From Cellulomonas sp. C5510 (GTDB lineage Bacteria > Actinomycetota > Actinomycetes > Actinomycetales > Cellulomonadaceae), in assembly GCF_019797765.1 (NCBI RefSeq), contig NZ_CP081862.1:2914001-2978000 (forward strand): DNA of 64,000 bases, read 5' to 3'. The position numbers and the translations under genes are program-made. The notes under the pieces are model-generated. The model ran no database searches. It was not told the DNA's origin and saw only the letters and a program-made list of their open reading frames with translations. This document shows positions 48,588 through 56,572 of the stretch, one piece after another; within the stretch, counting starts at the first letter, position 1, and each line of letters starts with the position of its first letter.

Positions 48588-49120
48588 CGGTCGCCGCCGC
48601 CCCGTCCGCCGCCCGGCTCGGCCTCCCGGGCGAACGCCTGCTCGCGGGCGACCGCCCCGAGCCGCGTGAGGGTCTCCGCCTGCTCGTCCGCCTGCGCGAG
48701 CAGCCGCGCGAGGCGCTCGCGGCCCAGCCCGAGCTCGTCCGCCCAGGCGTCGAGCGTCTCCCAGAGCCCGCGCTTGCCGACGACGGCCGCGCGCATCAGG
48801 TCGAGCTCGATCACCGCGGACAGCGGCGAGGGGTTCGTGAGCCGGCCGTTCGGCTTCAGCCGGCCCGCACGCTCCGCCACCGCGACGCCGAGGCGCTTGA
48901 GCGCGCTCGGGCGGGCATCCAGCCGGTAGGCCGTCTCGCGCAGCCACTCGCGCTCGTCGTCGACCTCGCGGGCGATGCGCGCGAGCGCGGGCCCGAGCGG
49001 CGTCTGCGCGTAGGCGTCGGCCATGCGGGCGAACCGGGCGCTGCCGCCCGTCGCCCCGGCCAGGTGGTCCCCGAGGTAGGTCTGCAGCAGCGAGCGGTCG
49101 AGCCGGCGCGCGGGGCTCAC
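48584..49120 (-). CDS. Conserved helical protein, function unknown
   Basis: Not recognised with confidence. The 178 residues are almost wholly helical, with no membrane segment: LLQTYLGDHLAGATGGSARFARMADAYAQTPLGPALARIAREVDDEREWLRE near the start, then VIELDLMRAAVVGKRGLWETLDAWADELGL and a Glu/Gln/Ala-rich tail. The pattern of acidic helices is ferritin-like, but I see no full metal-ligand set. GTG at 49120 overlaps the stop of the small upstream gene, and its own stop overlaps the epimerase start, so the three are translated together. Confidence 0.7.
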   Translation of the reverse strand: MSPARRLDRSLLQTYLGDHLAGATGGSARFARMADAYAQTPLGPALARIAREVDDEREWLRETAYRLDARPSALKRLGVAVAERAGRLKPNGRLTNPSPLSAVIELDLMRAAVVGKRGLWETLDAWADELGLGRERLARLLAQADEQAETLTRLGAVAREQAFAREAEPGGGRGGGDR

Positions 49121-49308
49121 GGCGAGTCGGCGCCGCCGCCGGCCGCGTCGTCGCGTGGGTTCAGGTTGGCCGGCTCCGCGTCCGTGTCGGCGTCCGTGCC
49201 GGCATCGCCACCGGCCTCAGCGCCCTCGCGCGGGTTGAGCATGGCCGGGTCGGAGTCCGGGTCCTCGGCGGGGTCGTAGCCGGTGCCGGTGGTGTCGTCG
49301 GTGCTCAT
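49117..49308 (-). CDS. Small acidic protein with a duplicated LNPR motif
   Basis: A 63-residue acidic protein (many Asp, Glu, Gly, Ala) with no Cys, no aromatic core except one Tyr, and no signal. Two similar blocks, PAMLNPRE near 21 and PANLNPRD near 45, suggest internal duplication; the rest is probably disordered. ATG at 49308 is preceded by GACCGT at the leaderless distance (7 nt), and its stop overlaps the next gene start (GTGA), which supports a real gene. Function unknown. Confidence 0.6.
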   Translation of the reverse strand: MSTDDTTGTGYDPAEDPDSDPAMLNPREGAEAGGDAGTDADTDAEPANLNPRDDAAGGGADSP

Positions 49309-49431
49309 CTGCCCACGGTCGCACCGGGGGCCCGGACCCGCACGTCGTGGGACGGGTCGCCCCTCACCCGGGACCTGGGTCCCTGGTGTCCACGGGCCGG
49401 GGATGGTGCGCGCGGCGCCGGGCTCGGCGGA

Positions 49432-49437
49432 TAGCAT
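49432..49437 (+). promoter_or_regulatory. -10 element, leaderless promoter of mqo
   Basis: TAGCAT ending 7 nt before the GTG at 49444. Confidence 0.6.
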
Positions 49438-49443
49438 CGAGCG

Positions 49444-51108
49444 GTGTCCTCGAGTGCTGAACCGGTCGACGTCGTCCTGGTCGGTGGCGGCATCATGTCC
49501 GCCACCCTCGCCGCGCTGCTCTCGCAGCTCGAGCCCTCGTGGCGCATCGAGGTCGTGGAGCGGCTCGACGGGATCGCCCTGGAGAGCACCGACGCCTGGA
49601 ACAACGCCGGCACGGGTCACGCCGCGCTCTGCGAGCTGAACTACACGCCCGAGCGCCCCGACGGCAGCATCGACATCGCCAAGGCCGTGACGATCAACGA
49701 GCAGTTCCAGCTCTCCACCGAGCTGTGGGACCACCTGCGCGACGCGGGGATGCTGCCGGACGACGGGTACCGCTCGCCCGTCCCGCACCTGACGTTCGTG
49801 CGGGGCGCGGACGACGTCGACTACCTGCGACGGCGGCACGCCGCCCTGACCGCGCACCCGCGGTTCGCCCACCTCGAGTACACCGAGGACCCGGGGACGA
49901 TCGCGCAGTGGGCCCCGCTCGTCATGGCGGGCCGCGACCCGCAGGAGCCCGTCGCCGCGACGCGGGCGTCCGACGGGCTGGACGTGGACTACGGCGCCCT
50001 CGCCCGGCAGCTCATCGACGCCGTCGTCGCGCGGGGCGCGCGCGTCCGCCTCCAGCACGAGGTCCGCCGGATCCGCCGGCGCCGGGACGGCGGCTGGCGG
50101 CTCCACCTGGTGGACCGTTCCTGGAACGCCAGCCCGCGGCGCACCACGCTCGACGCCCGGTTCGTCTTCATCGGCGCGGGCGGCGGCGCGCTGCGGCTGC
50201 TGCAGGCGTCGGGGATCGACGAGATCCGGGGCTACGGCGGCTTCCCGATCAGCGGGCAGTTCCTGCGCACCACCGACCCCGCGCTCGTCGGGCAGCACCG
50301 CGCGAAGGTCTACGGCAAGGCAGCCGTCGGCTCGCCGCCGATGTCGGTGCCGCACCTCGACACGCGCGTGGTCGGCGGTTCTCCCGCCCTGCTGTTCGGG
50401 CCCTACGCGGGGTGGAGCATGAAGTTCCTCAAGCAGGGCTCGTGGACCGACCTGCTGCGGACCGTCCGCCCCGGGAACCTCGTGCCCCTCGTCGCGGTCG
50501 CGCTGCACAACCTCGACCTGCTGAAGTACCTGGTCACCGAGGTCCTCGCCTCGCGCGGGGCGAGGATGCGCAGCCTGCGGGCGTTCATGCCGACGGCGCG
50601 CGACTCGAGCTGGGAGCTCATCACCGCCGGGCAGCGTGTGCAGGTCATCAAGCGGGGCCGGGGCGGCGGTGTCCTGGAGTTCGGGACGGAGCTGGTCACC
50701 GCGGCCGACGGCTCGATCGCCGGGCTGCTCGGCGCCTCCCCCGGGGCGTCGACCGCGGCGTCCGCGATGCTGGACCTGCTGCGCCGCTGCTTCCCGCAGC
50801 GCTACGCCACCTGGGAGGCGGAGCTGGTGCGCATGATGCCGAGCCTCATCGAGGACGGTCCGGACGCCACGGACGCGGGCGCGGCGCACGCCGACCCGGA
50901 CCTCGAGACCCACGACCCGACGGAGCCCGGCGGGGCTCCCGCGGGGGAGCAGGGCCCGGGCCGGACGGCCGCGGACGTGGCACCGGCCACGGGCCCGGCG
51001 GAGCGTGAGCAGGCCGGGGACGGGGACTCCGGCCCGCGGTCGCGGGCCCCGGGGCGCCGGCCCGCGCGGCCCGCCCTGCCCCGACGGCGGGACACCCCGG
51101 TCGCCTGA
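49444..51108 (+). CDS. mqo: Malate:quinone oxidoreductase Mqo
   Basis: Membrane-associated FAD enzyme of the TCA cycle that oxidises malate to oxaloacetate and reduces menaquinone. The 554-residue protein starts with the FAD-binding loop VDVVLVGGGIMSATLAALLSQLEP, followed by LDGIALESTDAWNNAGTGHAALCELNYTP, DVDYGALARQLI, FVFIGAGGGALRLLQASGI, GQFLRT and KVYGKAAVGSPPMSVPHLDTRVV, all characteristic. The enzyme proper ends near residue 470; the last 80 residues are a Pro/Ala/Glu/Arg-rich disordered tail, longer than usual. Confidence 0.95.
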   Translation: MSSSAEPVDVVLVGGGIMSATLAALLSQLEPSWRIEVVERLDGIALESTDAWNNAGTGHAALCELNYTPERPDGSIDIAKAVTINEQFQLSTELWDHLRDAGMLPDDGYRSPVPHLTFVRGADDVDYLRRRHAALTAHPRFAHLEYTEDPGTIAQWAPLVMAGRDPQEPVAATRASDGLDVDYGALARQLIDAVVARGARVRLQHEVRRIRRRRDGGWRLHLVDRSWNASPRRTTLDARFVFIGAGGGALRLLQASGIDEIRGYGGFPISGQFLRTTDPALVGQHRAKVYGKAAVGSPPMSVPHLDTRVVGGSPALLFGPYAGWSMKFLKQGSWTDLLRTVRPGNLVPLVAVALHNLDLLKYLVTEVLASRGARMRSLRAFMPTARDSSWELITAGQRVQVIKRGRGGGVLEFGTELVTAADGSIAGLLGASPGASTAASAMLDLLRRCFPQRYATWEAELVRMMPSLIEDGPDATDAGAAHADPDLETHDPTEPGGAPAGEQGPGRTAADVAPATGPAEREQAGDGDSGPRSRAPGRRPARPALPRRRDTPVA

Positions 51109-51135
51109 TCGCCCGGTCGGGTGCACGGTGGCTCG

Positions 51136-51741
51136 ATGAGAGCCCTCGTCCTGAACTGCACGCTGAAGCCGTCGCCGCAGCCGTCGAACACCGACGCCCT
51201 CGCCCGCGTGGTCGCGGACGCCCTCGTCGGGCACGGGGTGGAGGTCGCCACCGTCCGCCTGGTCGACCACCACGTCCCGCCCGGCGTCGAGTCCGACCTC
51301 GGCGAGGGCGACGACTGGCCCGCCGTCCGCGCCCGCATCCTCGAGTCCGAGATCCTGGTGGTCGCGACCCCCACCTGGGTCGGCCACCCGTCGTCGGTCG
51401 CGCAGCGGGCGCTGGAGCGCATGGACGCGATGATCTCCGAGACCGACGACGAGGGCCGACCCGTGGCCTACAACCGGGTGGCCGGCGTGGTGGTGACGGG
51501 GAACGAGGACGGCGCGCACCACGTGATCTCGGAGATCGCGGGCGGCCTCGTGGACATCGGGTTCACGATCGCGCCGCAGGCCTGGACCTACTGGAACCGT
51601 GGGCCGGGACCCGGACCGGACTACTCCGCCACGGACGACGGCCACGAGTGGAGCGCGTCGACCGGGCGCGCGATGGCGCAGAACCTCGTCGGGGTGGCGC
51701 GGGCGCTCGCCGGTGCTCCGCTGGGCCCGCCGGCGTCGTAG
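51136..51741 (+). CDS. NADPH-dependent FMN reductase/flavodoxin-like protein
   Basis: Flavodoxin-fold oxidoreductase. The 201-residue protein begins MRALVLNCTLKPSPQPSNTDALARVV (FMN phosphate loop), then ESEILVVATPTWVGHPSSVAQRALERMDAM near 75, and VAGVVVTGNEDGAHHVISEIAGGLVDIGF near 115, as in the WrbA/azoreductase-like FMN_red group. The partner and substrate are unknown. ATG at 51136 has CACGGT at the leaderless distance and is preferred over a GTG five codons upstream. A strong hairpin follows the stop. Confidence 0.87.
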   Translation: MRALVLNCTLKPSPQPSNTDALARVVADALVGHGVEVATVRLVDHHVPPGVESDLGEGDDWPAVRARILESEILVVATPTWVGHPSSVAQRALERMDAMISETDDEGRPVAYNRVAGVVVTGNEDGAHHVISEIAGGLVDIGFTIAPQAWTYWNRGPGPGPDYSATDDGHEWSASTGRAMAQNLVGVARALAGAPLGPPAS

Positions 51742-51753
51742 CCCGGGCAGACG

Positions 51754-51797
51754 GGTGGCCCGGCCGAGCCGCCCCCTGCGGGCTCGGACGGGCCACC
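51754..51797. terminator. Bidirectional terminator hairpin
   Basis: 17-nt arms GGTGGCCCGGCCGAGCC (51754-51770) and GGCTCGGACGGGCCACC (51781-51797) pair with one mismatch around a 10-nt loop, between convergent genes. Confidence 0.7.
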
Positions 51798-51866
51798 TCA
51801 CGGCAGGCCGGTGCCCTCCACACCGTCCGGCCGTACACCCGTGAGATCCGCAGGGGGACCCGGTCT

Positions 51867-51887
51867 GTCACACGCGGGACGTGTGAC
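51867..51887. promoter_or_regulatory. Perfect inverted repeat overlapping a CRP-type site
   Basis: GTCACACG (51867-51874) and CGTGTGAC (51880-51887) around 5 nt. Its right arm overlaps the next site, so the cluster holds several TCACA/TGTGA half-sites. Confidence 0.5.
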
Positions 51888-51897
51888 GTGCATCACA
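51882..51897. promoter_or_regulatory. Perfect CRP/GlxR-type site downstream of adhP
   Basis: TGTGACGTGCATCACA, a perfect TGTGA-N6-TCACA match. It is oddly placed, just past the 3' end of the alcohol dehydrogenase gene and beyond a terminator for the gene on the other side. Confidence 0.6.
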
Positions 51898-51902
51898 TGG
51901 CG

Positions 51903-52931
51903 TCACAGGCCCATGTCGAGCACCACGCGCCCGTCGATCGCGCCCGTCTCCATCCGCGTGAAGATGTCGTTCACGGCGTCCAGCGGCCGGAGCTCGTACT
52001 TGGTGCGCACCACCCCGCGGGCGAAGAAGTCGATCGCCTCCAGCATGTCCAGACGGGTGCCGACGATCGAGCCGCGCACCGTGAGCCCGCGCAGGACGGT
52101 GTCGAAGATCGACAGCGGGAAGGTCCCCGGCGGCAGACCGACCAGCGACACCGTCCCGCCCCGGCGCAGCATCGACAGCGCCTGCGGGAAGGTCGACTCG
52201 CTCACCGCGGTGACGAGCGCCGCGTGCGCCCCGCCGACGAGGTCGTGCACGGCCTCGCCCGGGTCGCCGTCGCGGTAGTTCACGACCAGCTCGGCGCCGT
52301 ACTCGAGCGCCGAGGCGCGCTTGCTCTCGGAGCCCGTCACCGCGATGACCCGGTAGCCCATCGCGGCGGCGTACTGGATCGCCATGTGGCCCAGCCCGCC
52401 GATGCCCGACACGACCACCCAGTCGCCGGGGTGCGCGTCCGCCACCTTGAGGCCCTTGTAGACCGTGACCCCGGCGCACAGCACGGCCGTGAGGCCCGCC
52501 GCGTCGACGCCCTCCGGGATCCGCGGGGCGTACCGGGAGTCGACCAGCATGTACTCGGCGAACGAGCCGTCCACGGAGTAGCCGGAGTTCTGCTGGCGGG
52601 TGCACAGGGTCTCCCAGCCGCGCAGGCAGTCGCGGCAGGTGCCGCACGCGGTGGCCAGCCAGGCGTTGCCCAGCCGGTCACCGACCTGCACGTCGTGCAC
52701 CTCCGAGCCGACGGCGACCACGCGGCCGACGCCCTCGTGGCCCGGCACGAACGGCGGCGTCGGCTTCACCGGCCAGTCGCCGTGCGCCGCGTGCAGGTCG
52801 GTGTGGCACACGCCGGAGTAGTCGACCTTCACGAGCGCCTCGTGCGGTCCCGGGACGGGGACCGGGCGCTCCTCCACCACCAGAGGGGCTCCGAGTTCGC
52901 GGACGACGGCGGCCTTCATCATCTCGGGCAC
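51903..52931 (-). CDS. adhP: Zinc-dependent alcohol dehydrogenase, AdhP type
   Basis: NAD-dependent medium-chain dehydrogenase for ethanol and other primary alcohols. The 342-residue protein has the catalytic zinc site (VDYSGVCHTDLHAAHGDWP, GHEGVGRVVAVGSEV), the structural zinc lobe with four Cys in ACGTCRDCLRGWETLC near 100, and the Rossmann motif VVVSGIGGLGHMAIQYA near 175. GTG at 52931 has AAGGAGA 7 nt upstream; ATG codons at 52922 and 52919 are alternatives. A Rex/CRP-like palindrome lies 46-61 bp upstream, which fits redox control. Confidence 0.94.
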   Translation of the reverse strand: MPEMMKAAVVRELGAPLVVEERPVPVPGPHEALVKVDYSGVCHTDLHAAHGDWPVKPTPPFVPGHEGVGRVVAVGSEVHDVQVGDRLGNAWLATACGTCRDCLRGWETLCTRQQNSGYSVDGSFAEYMLVDSRYAPRIPEGVDAAGLTAVLCAGVTVYKGLKVADAHPGDWVVVSGIGGLGHMAIQYAAAMGYRVIAVTGSESKRASALEYGAELVVNYRDGDPGEAVHDLVGGAHAALVTAVSESTFPQALSMLRRGGTVSLVGLPPGTFPLSIFDTVLRGLTVRGSIVGTRLDMLEAIDFFARGVVRTKYELRPLDAVNDIFTRMETGAIDGRVVLDMGL

Positions 52932-52976
52932 GGCAGATCTCCTTCGACACTGCGCGTCGCGCGGGAGCGCGCACTT

Positions 52977-52992
52977 TGTGAACGCGGTCACG
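52977..52992 (-). promoter_or_regulatory. Rex/CRP-like operator upstream of adhP
   Basis: TGTGAACGCGGTCACG on the plus strand. It matches the Rex-type palindrome TGTGAAC...TTCACA in all but two positions and the CRP type (TGTGA-N6-TCACA) in all but one. Rex would link adhP to the NADH/NAD ratio; the two families cannot be separated from the site alone. Confidence 0.55.
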
Positions 52993-53099
52993 AGCAACGT
53001 AGCGCCGCCGCGCGTCCCACGTCACGGGACCTCCGGCCCAGCGGGCGGGCCGTCCGACCTGCGGATGCGCGCCCGCCGCTCGGCTGACACCGTGGGGGC

Positions 53100-53828
53100 A
53101 TGACCGCCAGGCTGCTGCTCGTCCGGCACGGGGAGAGCGAGGGGAACGTCGCCGCCACGCGCGCCGAGCGCGCCGGCGACGAGACCGTCGGGGTGACCAC
53201 CCGCGACGCGGACACCCCGTTGTCCGCGACCGGCGAGGAGCAGGCGCGCGCGCTCGGCGAGCACCTCGCGACGCTGACCCCGCCCCGCGCCCCGCAGGCG
53301 CTGTGGTGCTCGCCCTACGTGCGGGCGCGGCGCACCGCGGAGCTGGCGGTCGCCGAGGCCGGGCTCGACCTGCGGCCCGTCGTCGACGAGCGGCTCCGCG
53401 ACCGGGAGCTCGGCGTCCTGGACGGGCTCACCAGCCACGGTGTGTCGGCACGGTTCCCCGACGAGGCGACCCGCCGCGACCGTCTCGGCAAGCTCTACTA
53501 CCGGCCACCGGGCGGGGAGTCGTGGGCGGACGTCGCGCTCCGGCTCCGGTCGCTGCTGGCGGACCTGGTCCGCGCCGAGTCCGGCACCGACCGCACCGTG
53601 CTCGTGGTCTGCCACGACGCGGTGATCTGGCTGCTGCGCTACGTCGCGGAGGGCATGACCGAGGAGGAGCTCATGGTCCAGGTCGCCGAGCACAGCGTGC
53701 GCAACGCGTCGCTCACGGAGCTGACCCGCGCGGACGGCCGGTGGCGCGTCGAGACGTTCGACGACGTGTCGCACCTGACCGCGCAGGACGAGCCCGTGAC
53801 CGAGCACCCGGGGCAGGGCGATGACTGA
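53100..53828 (+). CDS. Histidine phosphatase (phosphoglycerate mutase-like)
   Basis: Phosphatase of the histidine superfamily with unknown substrate. The 242 residues have the phospho-His motif LLLVRHGESEGN near 6, CSPYVRARRTAELA near 70, Glu in DRELGVLDGL near 102, and the second catalytic His in VLVVCHDAVIWLL near 170. There is a long loop (ADTPLSATGEEQARALGEHL). CACCGT stands at the leaderless distance before the ATG at 53100. The 3' end overlaps nnrD by 8 bp. Confidence 0.92.
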   Translation: MTARLLLVRHGESEGNVAATRAERAGDETVGVTTRDADTPLSATGEEQARALGEHLATLTPPRAPQALWCSPYVRARRTAELAVAEAGLDLRPVVDERLRDRELGVLDGLTSHGVSARFPDEATRRDRLGKLYYRPPGGESWADVALRLRSLLADLVRAESGTDRTVLVVCHDAVIWLLRYVAEGMTEEELMVQVAEHSVRNASLTELTRADGRWRVETFDDVSHLTAQDEPVTEHPGQGDD

Positions 53829-54693
53829 GGCGCCCGCCCTGACCCCGCGCCTGCTCCGCGGCTGGCCGCTGCCCGCCCGCGACGGCGCGAAGGACGACCG
53901 CGGCGGCGTCCTGGTCGTCGGAGGTGCGCGCCGCACCCCCGGCGCGGCCGCCCTGGCCGGGCTCACCGCCCTGCGGATCGGCGCGGGCCGCCTCACGCTC
54001 GCCGTCGCGGGCTCCGTCGCGACCGCTCTCGCGGTGGCGACGCCCGAGTCCGGCGTGCTCTCCCTGCCGGAGGACGCCGACGGCTCACCGACCGGGGAGC
54101 TGCCGCCGCACCTCGCCGACGAGCTCCGCCGGGCGGACGCCGTGGTCGTCGGCCCCGGCCTCGACGAGCCCGAGGGCAGCGCCCGCCTGGTGCGCGGCGT
54201 GCTCGCGGAGCTCGGGGACGCCGACGACGCCCCGGCCCTCCTGCTGGACGCGTTCGCGCTCGGCGTGCTGCCGGGGATGGCGGACGAGGTGCGGCTGCCA
54301 CCCGGCCGCGTGGTGCTGACCCCGAACCTCGCCGAGGCCTCGCGGCTGCTCGACGGCGACGCCCCGCCGCCGGAGGAGGCCGCCGCGCGCGTGGCGCGAC
54401 GCTGGGACGCGGTCGTCACCTGCGCCGGGCGGGTGGCCCACCCCGACGGACGCGTGTGGGCGTCGGCCACGGGCTACGCGGGTCTGGGCACGTCCGGCAG
54501 CGGCGACGTGCTGGCCGGCGCCGTGGCGGGCCTCCTGGCCGCCGGGTGCGCCCCCGAGCAGGCCGCCTGCTGGGGCACCGCCGTGCACGGCGCCGCGGGA
54601 GACCGCCTCGCCGCGCGCGTGGGCCCGCTCGGCTACCTGGCTCGCGAGCTCGCCGACGAGGTGCCCGCCGTGCTGGTGGAGCTCCAGGCCTGA
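53821..54693 (+). CDS. nnrD: ADP-dependent NAD(P)H-hydrate dehydratase NnrD
   Basis: Repairs hydrated NADH/NADPH by removing water with ADP hydrolysis. The 290-residue ribokinase-fold protein shows KDDRGGVLVVGGARRTPGAAALAGLTALRIGAGRLTLAV near 24, VVVGPGLDEPEG near 108, VVLTPNLAEASRLL near 162 and the nucleotide/catalytic motif GTSGSGDVLAGAVAGLLAAG near 222. There is no epimerase (YjeF N) domain, so the partner epimerase would be elsewhere. ATG at 53821 lies inside the end of the phosphatase gene. Confidence 0.94.
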   Translation: MTEAPALTPRLLRGWPLPARDGAKDDRGGVLVVGGARRTPGAAALAGLTALRIGAGRLTLAVAGSVATALAVATPESGVLSLPEDADGSPTGELPPHLADELRRADAVVVGPGLDEPEGSARLVRGVLAELGDADDAPALLLDAFALGVLPGMADEVRLPPGRVVLTPNLAEASRLLDGDAPPPEEAAARVARRWDAVVTCAGRVAHPDGRVWASATGYAGLGTSGSGDVLAGAVAGLLAAGCAPEQAACWGTAVHGAAGDRLAARVGPLGYLARELADEVPAVLVELQA

Positions 54694-54694
54694 C

Positions 54695-55900
54695 TCAGCG
54701 GCGCGCCGCGGGGCCACCGACCTCTCCGACCATGTCCGAGGTCACGACGTACCGGAACTGCGTGACGGTCGGCTCGGCGAACCCGAGCACCTGCGAGGAC
54801 AGCACGACCTCCTCGAGGCCCGACAGCCGTCCCGTCCCGCGGTCCACCAGCAGCACCCGCACCGTCGGGTCGAGGTCGGTCGGCGCGCCCGGCACCGACA
54901 CCGCCACGGCGCGCCGGCCCGTGCGGTCCACGACCTCGCCCGCCAGGGTCACCCCCGGCTCGTCCGCGAGCGCCTCCCACACGGCCGCCTCGACGTCCGA
55001 CGGCAGCACGTACCGGGCGGAGAGGTCCGTGACCGCGCGGTACAGGCACCACGCCCCGGCGTCCGCGGGGGCGTCGGGGCCGCAGCCGGTGGCGGCGAGC
55101 GGGGCGCGCAGCTGGGCACGGAGCGTGTCCGGGTCGAGCGACAGCCCCGTGACCAGGTCCGGGTCGACGGAGCCCGCGCGCAACCGGTCCACCGCGGCCT
55201 CGGCCGGGCTGGTGTCGACCGCCCCGAGCCGCCCGGCCGCGTCGAGGTGCGTCCCGCGCCACTCCACCGAGACGAGCGAGCCGTCCGGCCCCAGCCACGA
55301 CTCGACCACCGTCGGGTCGACGGTCGAGTCCGCTGTGCCGTCCCACTGCGCGTTCGTGCTGAGGAGCCACGACTGCGACAGGGTGTGCTGCACCTGCCCG
55401 CGCGGCTCCGGGTCCACCTGGGCGTCCGCGACCGCCGCGAGCTCCAGCAGGGTCTCCCGCGCAGGCTCGCCGGCGCCCTGCGCCAGGTCGTCGGGGTCCA
55501 GCGGGTACGCCAGCATCGGCGGCGAGCCGGTGGCGACGGCGGGAGCCGGGGTCCGCAGCTCCGACAGCCCGAAGCCCGCGGCGACGGCCACGGCCGCCGC
55601 CGCACCGGTGGCGGCCAGCCACCACGGCCGCACCCGCCGCGCACGCAGCGGCACGACGGGAGCGGGCGCCGCCTCGGCGTCCGTGCGCACCGGTCGGGGG
55701 GCGGGGGCCCGGCCGTCCGGATCCCCCGCGCCCGCGTCCGCCGCCAGGATCCGGGCGATCGCCGCGTCGTCGGCGGCGGCGCCCCGTCGGTCGGCGGGGT
55801 CGGTGCCGTCGACCACCGTGCCCAGTCCCTGCGCGTGCAGGACGGCGCGCAGGGCGGCCACCTCGGCGAGGGCGGCCTTCCGGTCGTCGTCGGTGCTCAT
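54695..55900 (-). CDS. Membrane protein paired with an ECF sigma factor (CU044_5270-like)
   Basis: Probable regulator or sensor partner of the sigma factor encoded just upstream. The 401-residue protein has a cytoplasmic part with an N-terminal helix (KAALAEVAALRAVLHAQGL) and Pro/Ala linker, one membrane helix (about 92-112, WWLAATGAAAAVAVAAGFGL), and an extracytoplasmic domain of about 285 residues with two Cys (GCGPDAPADAGAWC region). No zinc-binding anti-sigma motif is visible. The ATG at 55900 overlaps the sigma stop (ATGA). It converges on nnrD with a 1-bp gap. Confidence 0.8.
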   Translation of the reverse strand: MSTDDDRKAALAEVAALRAVLHAQGLGTVVDGTDPADRRGAAADDAAIARILAADAGAGDPDGRAPAPRPVRTDAEAAPAPVVPLRARRVRPWWLAATGAAAAVAVAAGFGLSELRTPAPAVATGSPPMLAYPLDPDDLAQGAGEPARETLLELAAVADAQVDPEPRGQVQHTLSQSWLLSTNAQWDGTADSTVDPTVVESWLGPDGSLVSVEWRGTHLDAAGRLGAVDTSPAEAAVDRLRAGSVDPDLVTGLSLDPDTLRAQLRAPLAATGCGPDAPADAGAWCLYRAVTDLSARYVLPSDVEAAVWEALADEPGVTLAGEVVDRTGRRAVAVSVPGAPTDLDPTVRVLLVDRGTGRLSGLEEVVLSSQVLGFAEPTVTQFRYVVTSDMVGEVGGPAARR

Positions 55901-56553
55901 CGGCCTCTCCTCTCCTGCTCGGTGCTGCTCGGGAACGCGGTGCCGGCGCTGCGGGTGGTGCGGTCGGTGCTCGTACCCTCGGCGGCGCCGTGGTCCGTGC
56001 CGGCGACGCCGTCGGCCGCGAGCAGCGCCCCCAGCCGGGCGCGCGCCCGGCTGAGCCGCGAGGTCAACGCGGTGACCGAGCAGCCGAGCACCTCGGCGGC
56101 CTCGGTCGGTGTCAGCCCCGCCCAGACGGTCAGGGCCATCGCCTCGCCCTCGGCGGGCGGGAGGGCGGCGAGCAGCCGGCGCGCACGGTCCGCGGCGGCG
56201 AGGGCGTCGGCGGGGTCGCCGGGCACCGGGCGGGTGGGCTCCAGGGCGGCGACGCGGGAGAGCGTCGCGAGGCCGCGGCCGTGCTGCTCCCGCACGTGCA
56301 GGATCTTGTTCCGCGCGACGCCGAACACCCAGGGTCGGAGCTGCTCGGGCTCCCGGGGCGCCTCGCGCCAGCGGCGCCAGACGACGAGGAAGGTCTCGGA
56401 CACGACGTCCTCCGCCAGCCCGTCAGGGACCTGGCGCCGGGCGTACCCGCGGACCTGCGGCGCGAGCACGCGGTAGGCAGCGGCGAACGCCGCGGCGTCG
56501 TCCTCCCCTGCCGCGTCGGCTGGCCCAGCCCCCTCGTCGCCGCCCGTCCCCAC
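55897..56553 (-). CDS. ECF-type RNA polymerase sigma factor
   Basis: Group 4 sigma factor. The 218-residue protein has an acidic start (about 1-20), sigma region 2 (AFAAAYRVLAPQVRGYARRQVPDGLAEDVVSETFLVVWRRW), a linker with PWVFGVARNKILHVREQ, sigma region 4 (LPPAEGEAMALTVWAGLTPTEAAEVLGCSVTALTSRLSRARARL) and a Thr/Ser-rich tail of about 40 residues. GTG at 56553 has AAGG 4 nt upstream. The partner membrane protein follows with an ATGA overlap. The target promoter is unknown; the secreted inhibitor gene 20 bp upstream runs in the same direction. Confidence 0.93.
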   Translation of the reverse strand: MGTGGDEGAGPADAAGEDDAAAFAAAYRVLAPQVRGYARRQVPDGLAEDVVSETFLVVWRRWREAPREPEQLRPWVFGVARNKILHVREQHGRGLATLSRVAALEPTRPVPGDPADALAAADRARRLLAALPPAEGEAMALTVWAGLTPTEAAEVLGCSVTALTSRLSRARARLGALLAADGVAGTDHGAAEGTSTDRTTRSAGTAFPSSTEQERRGR

Positions 56554-56572
56554 GCCACCTTCAGATCGCTCG

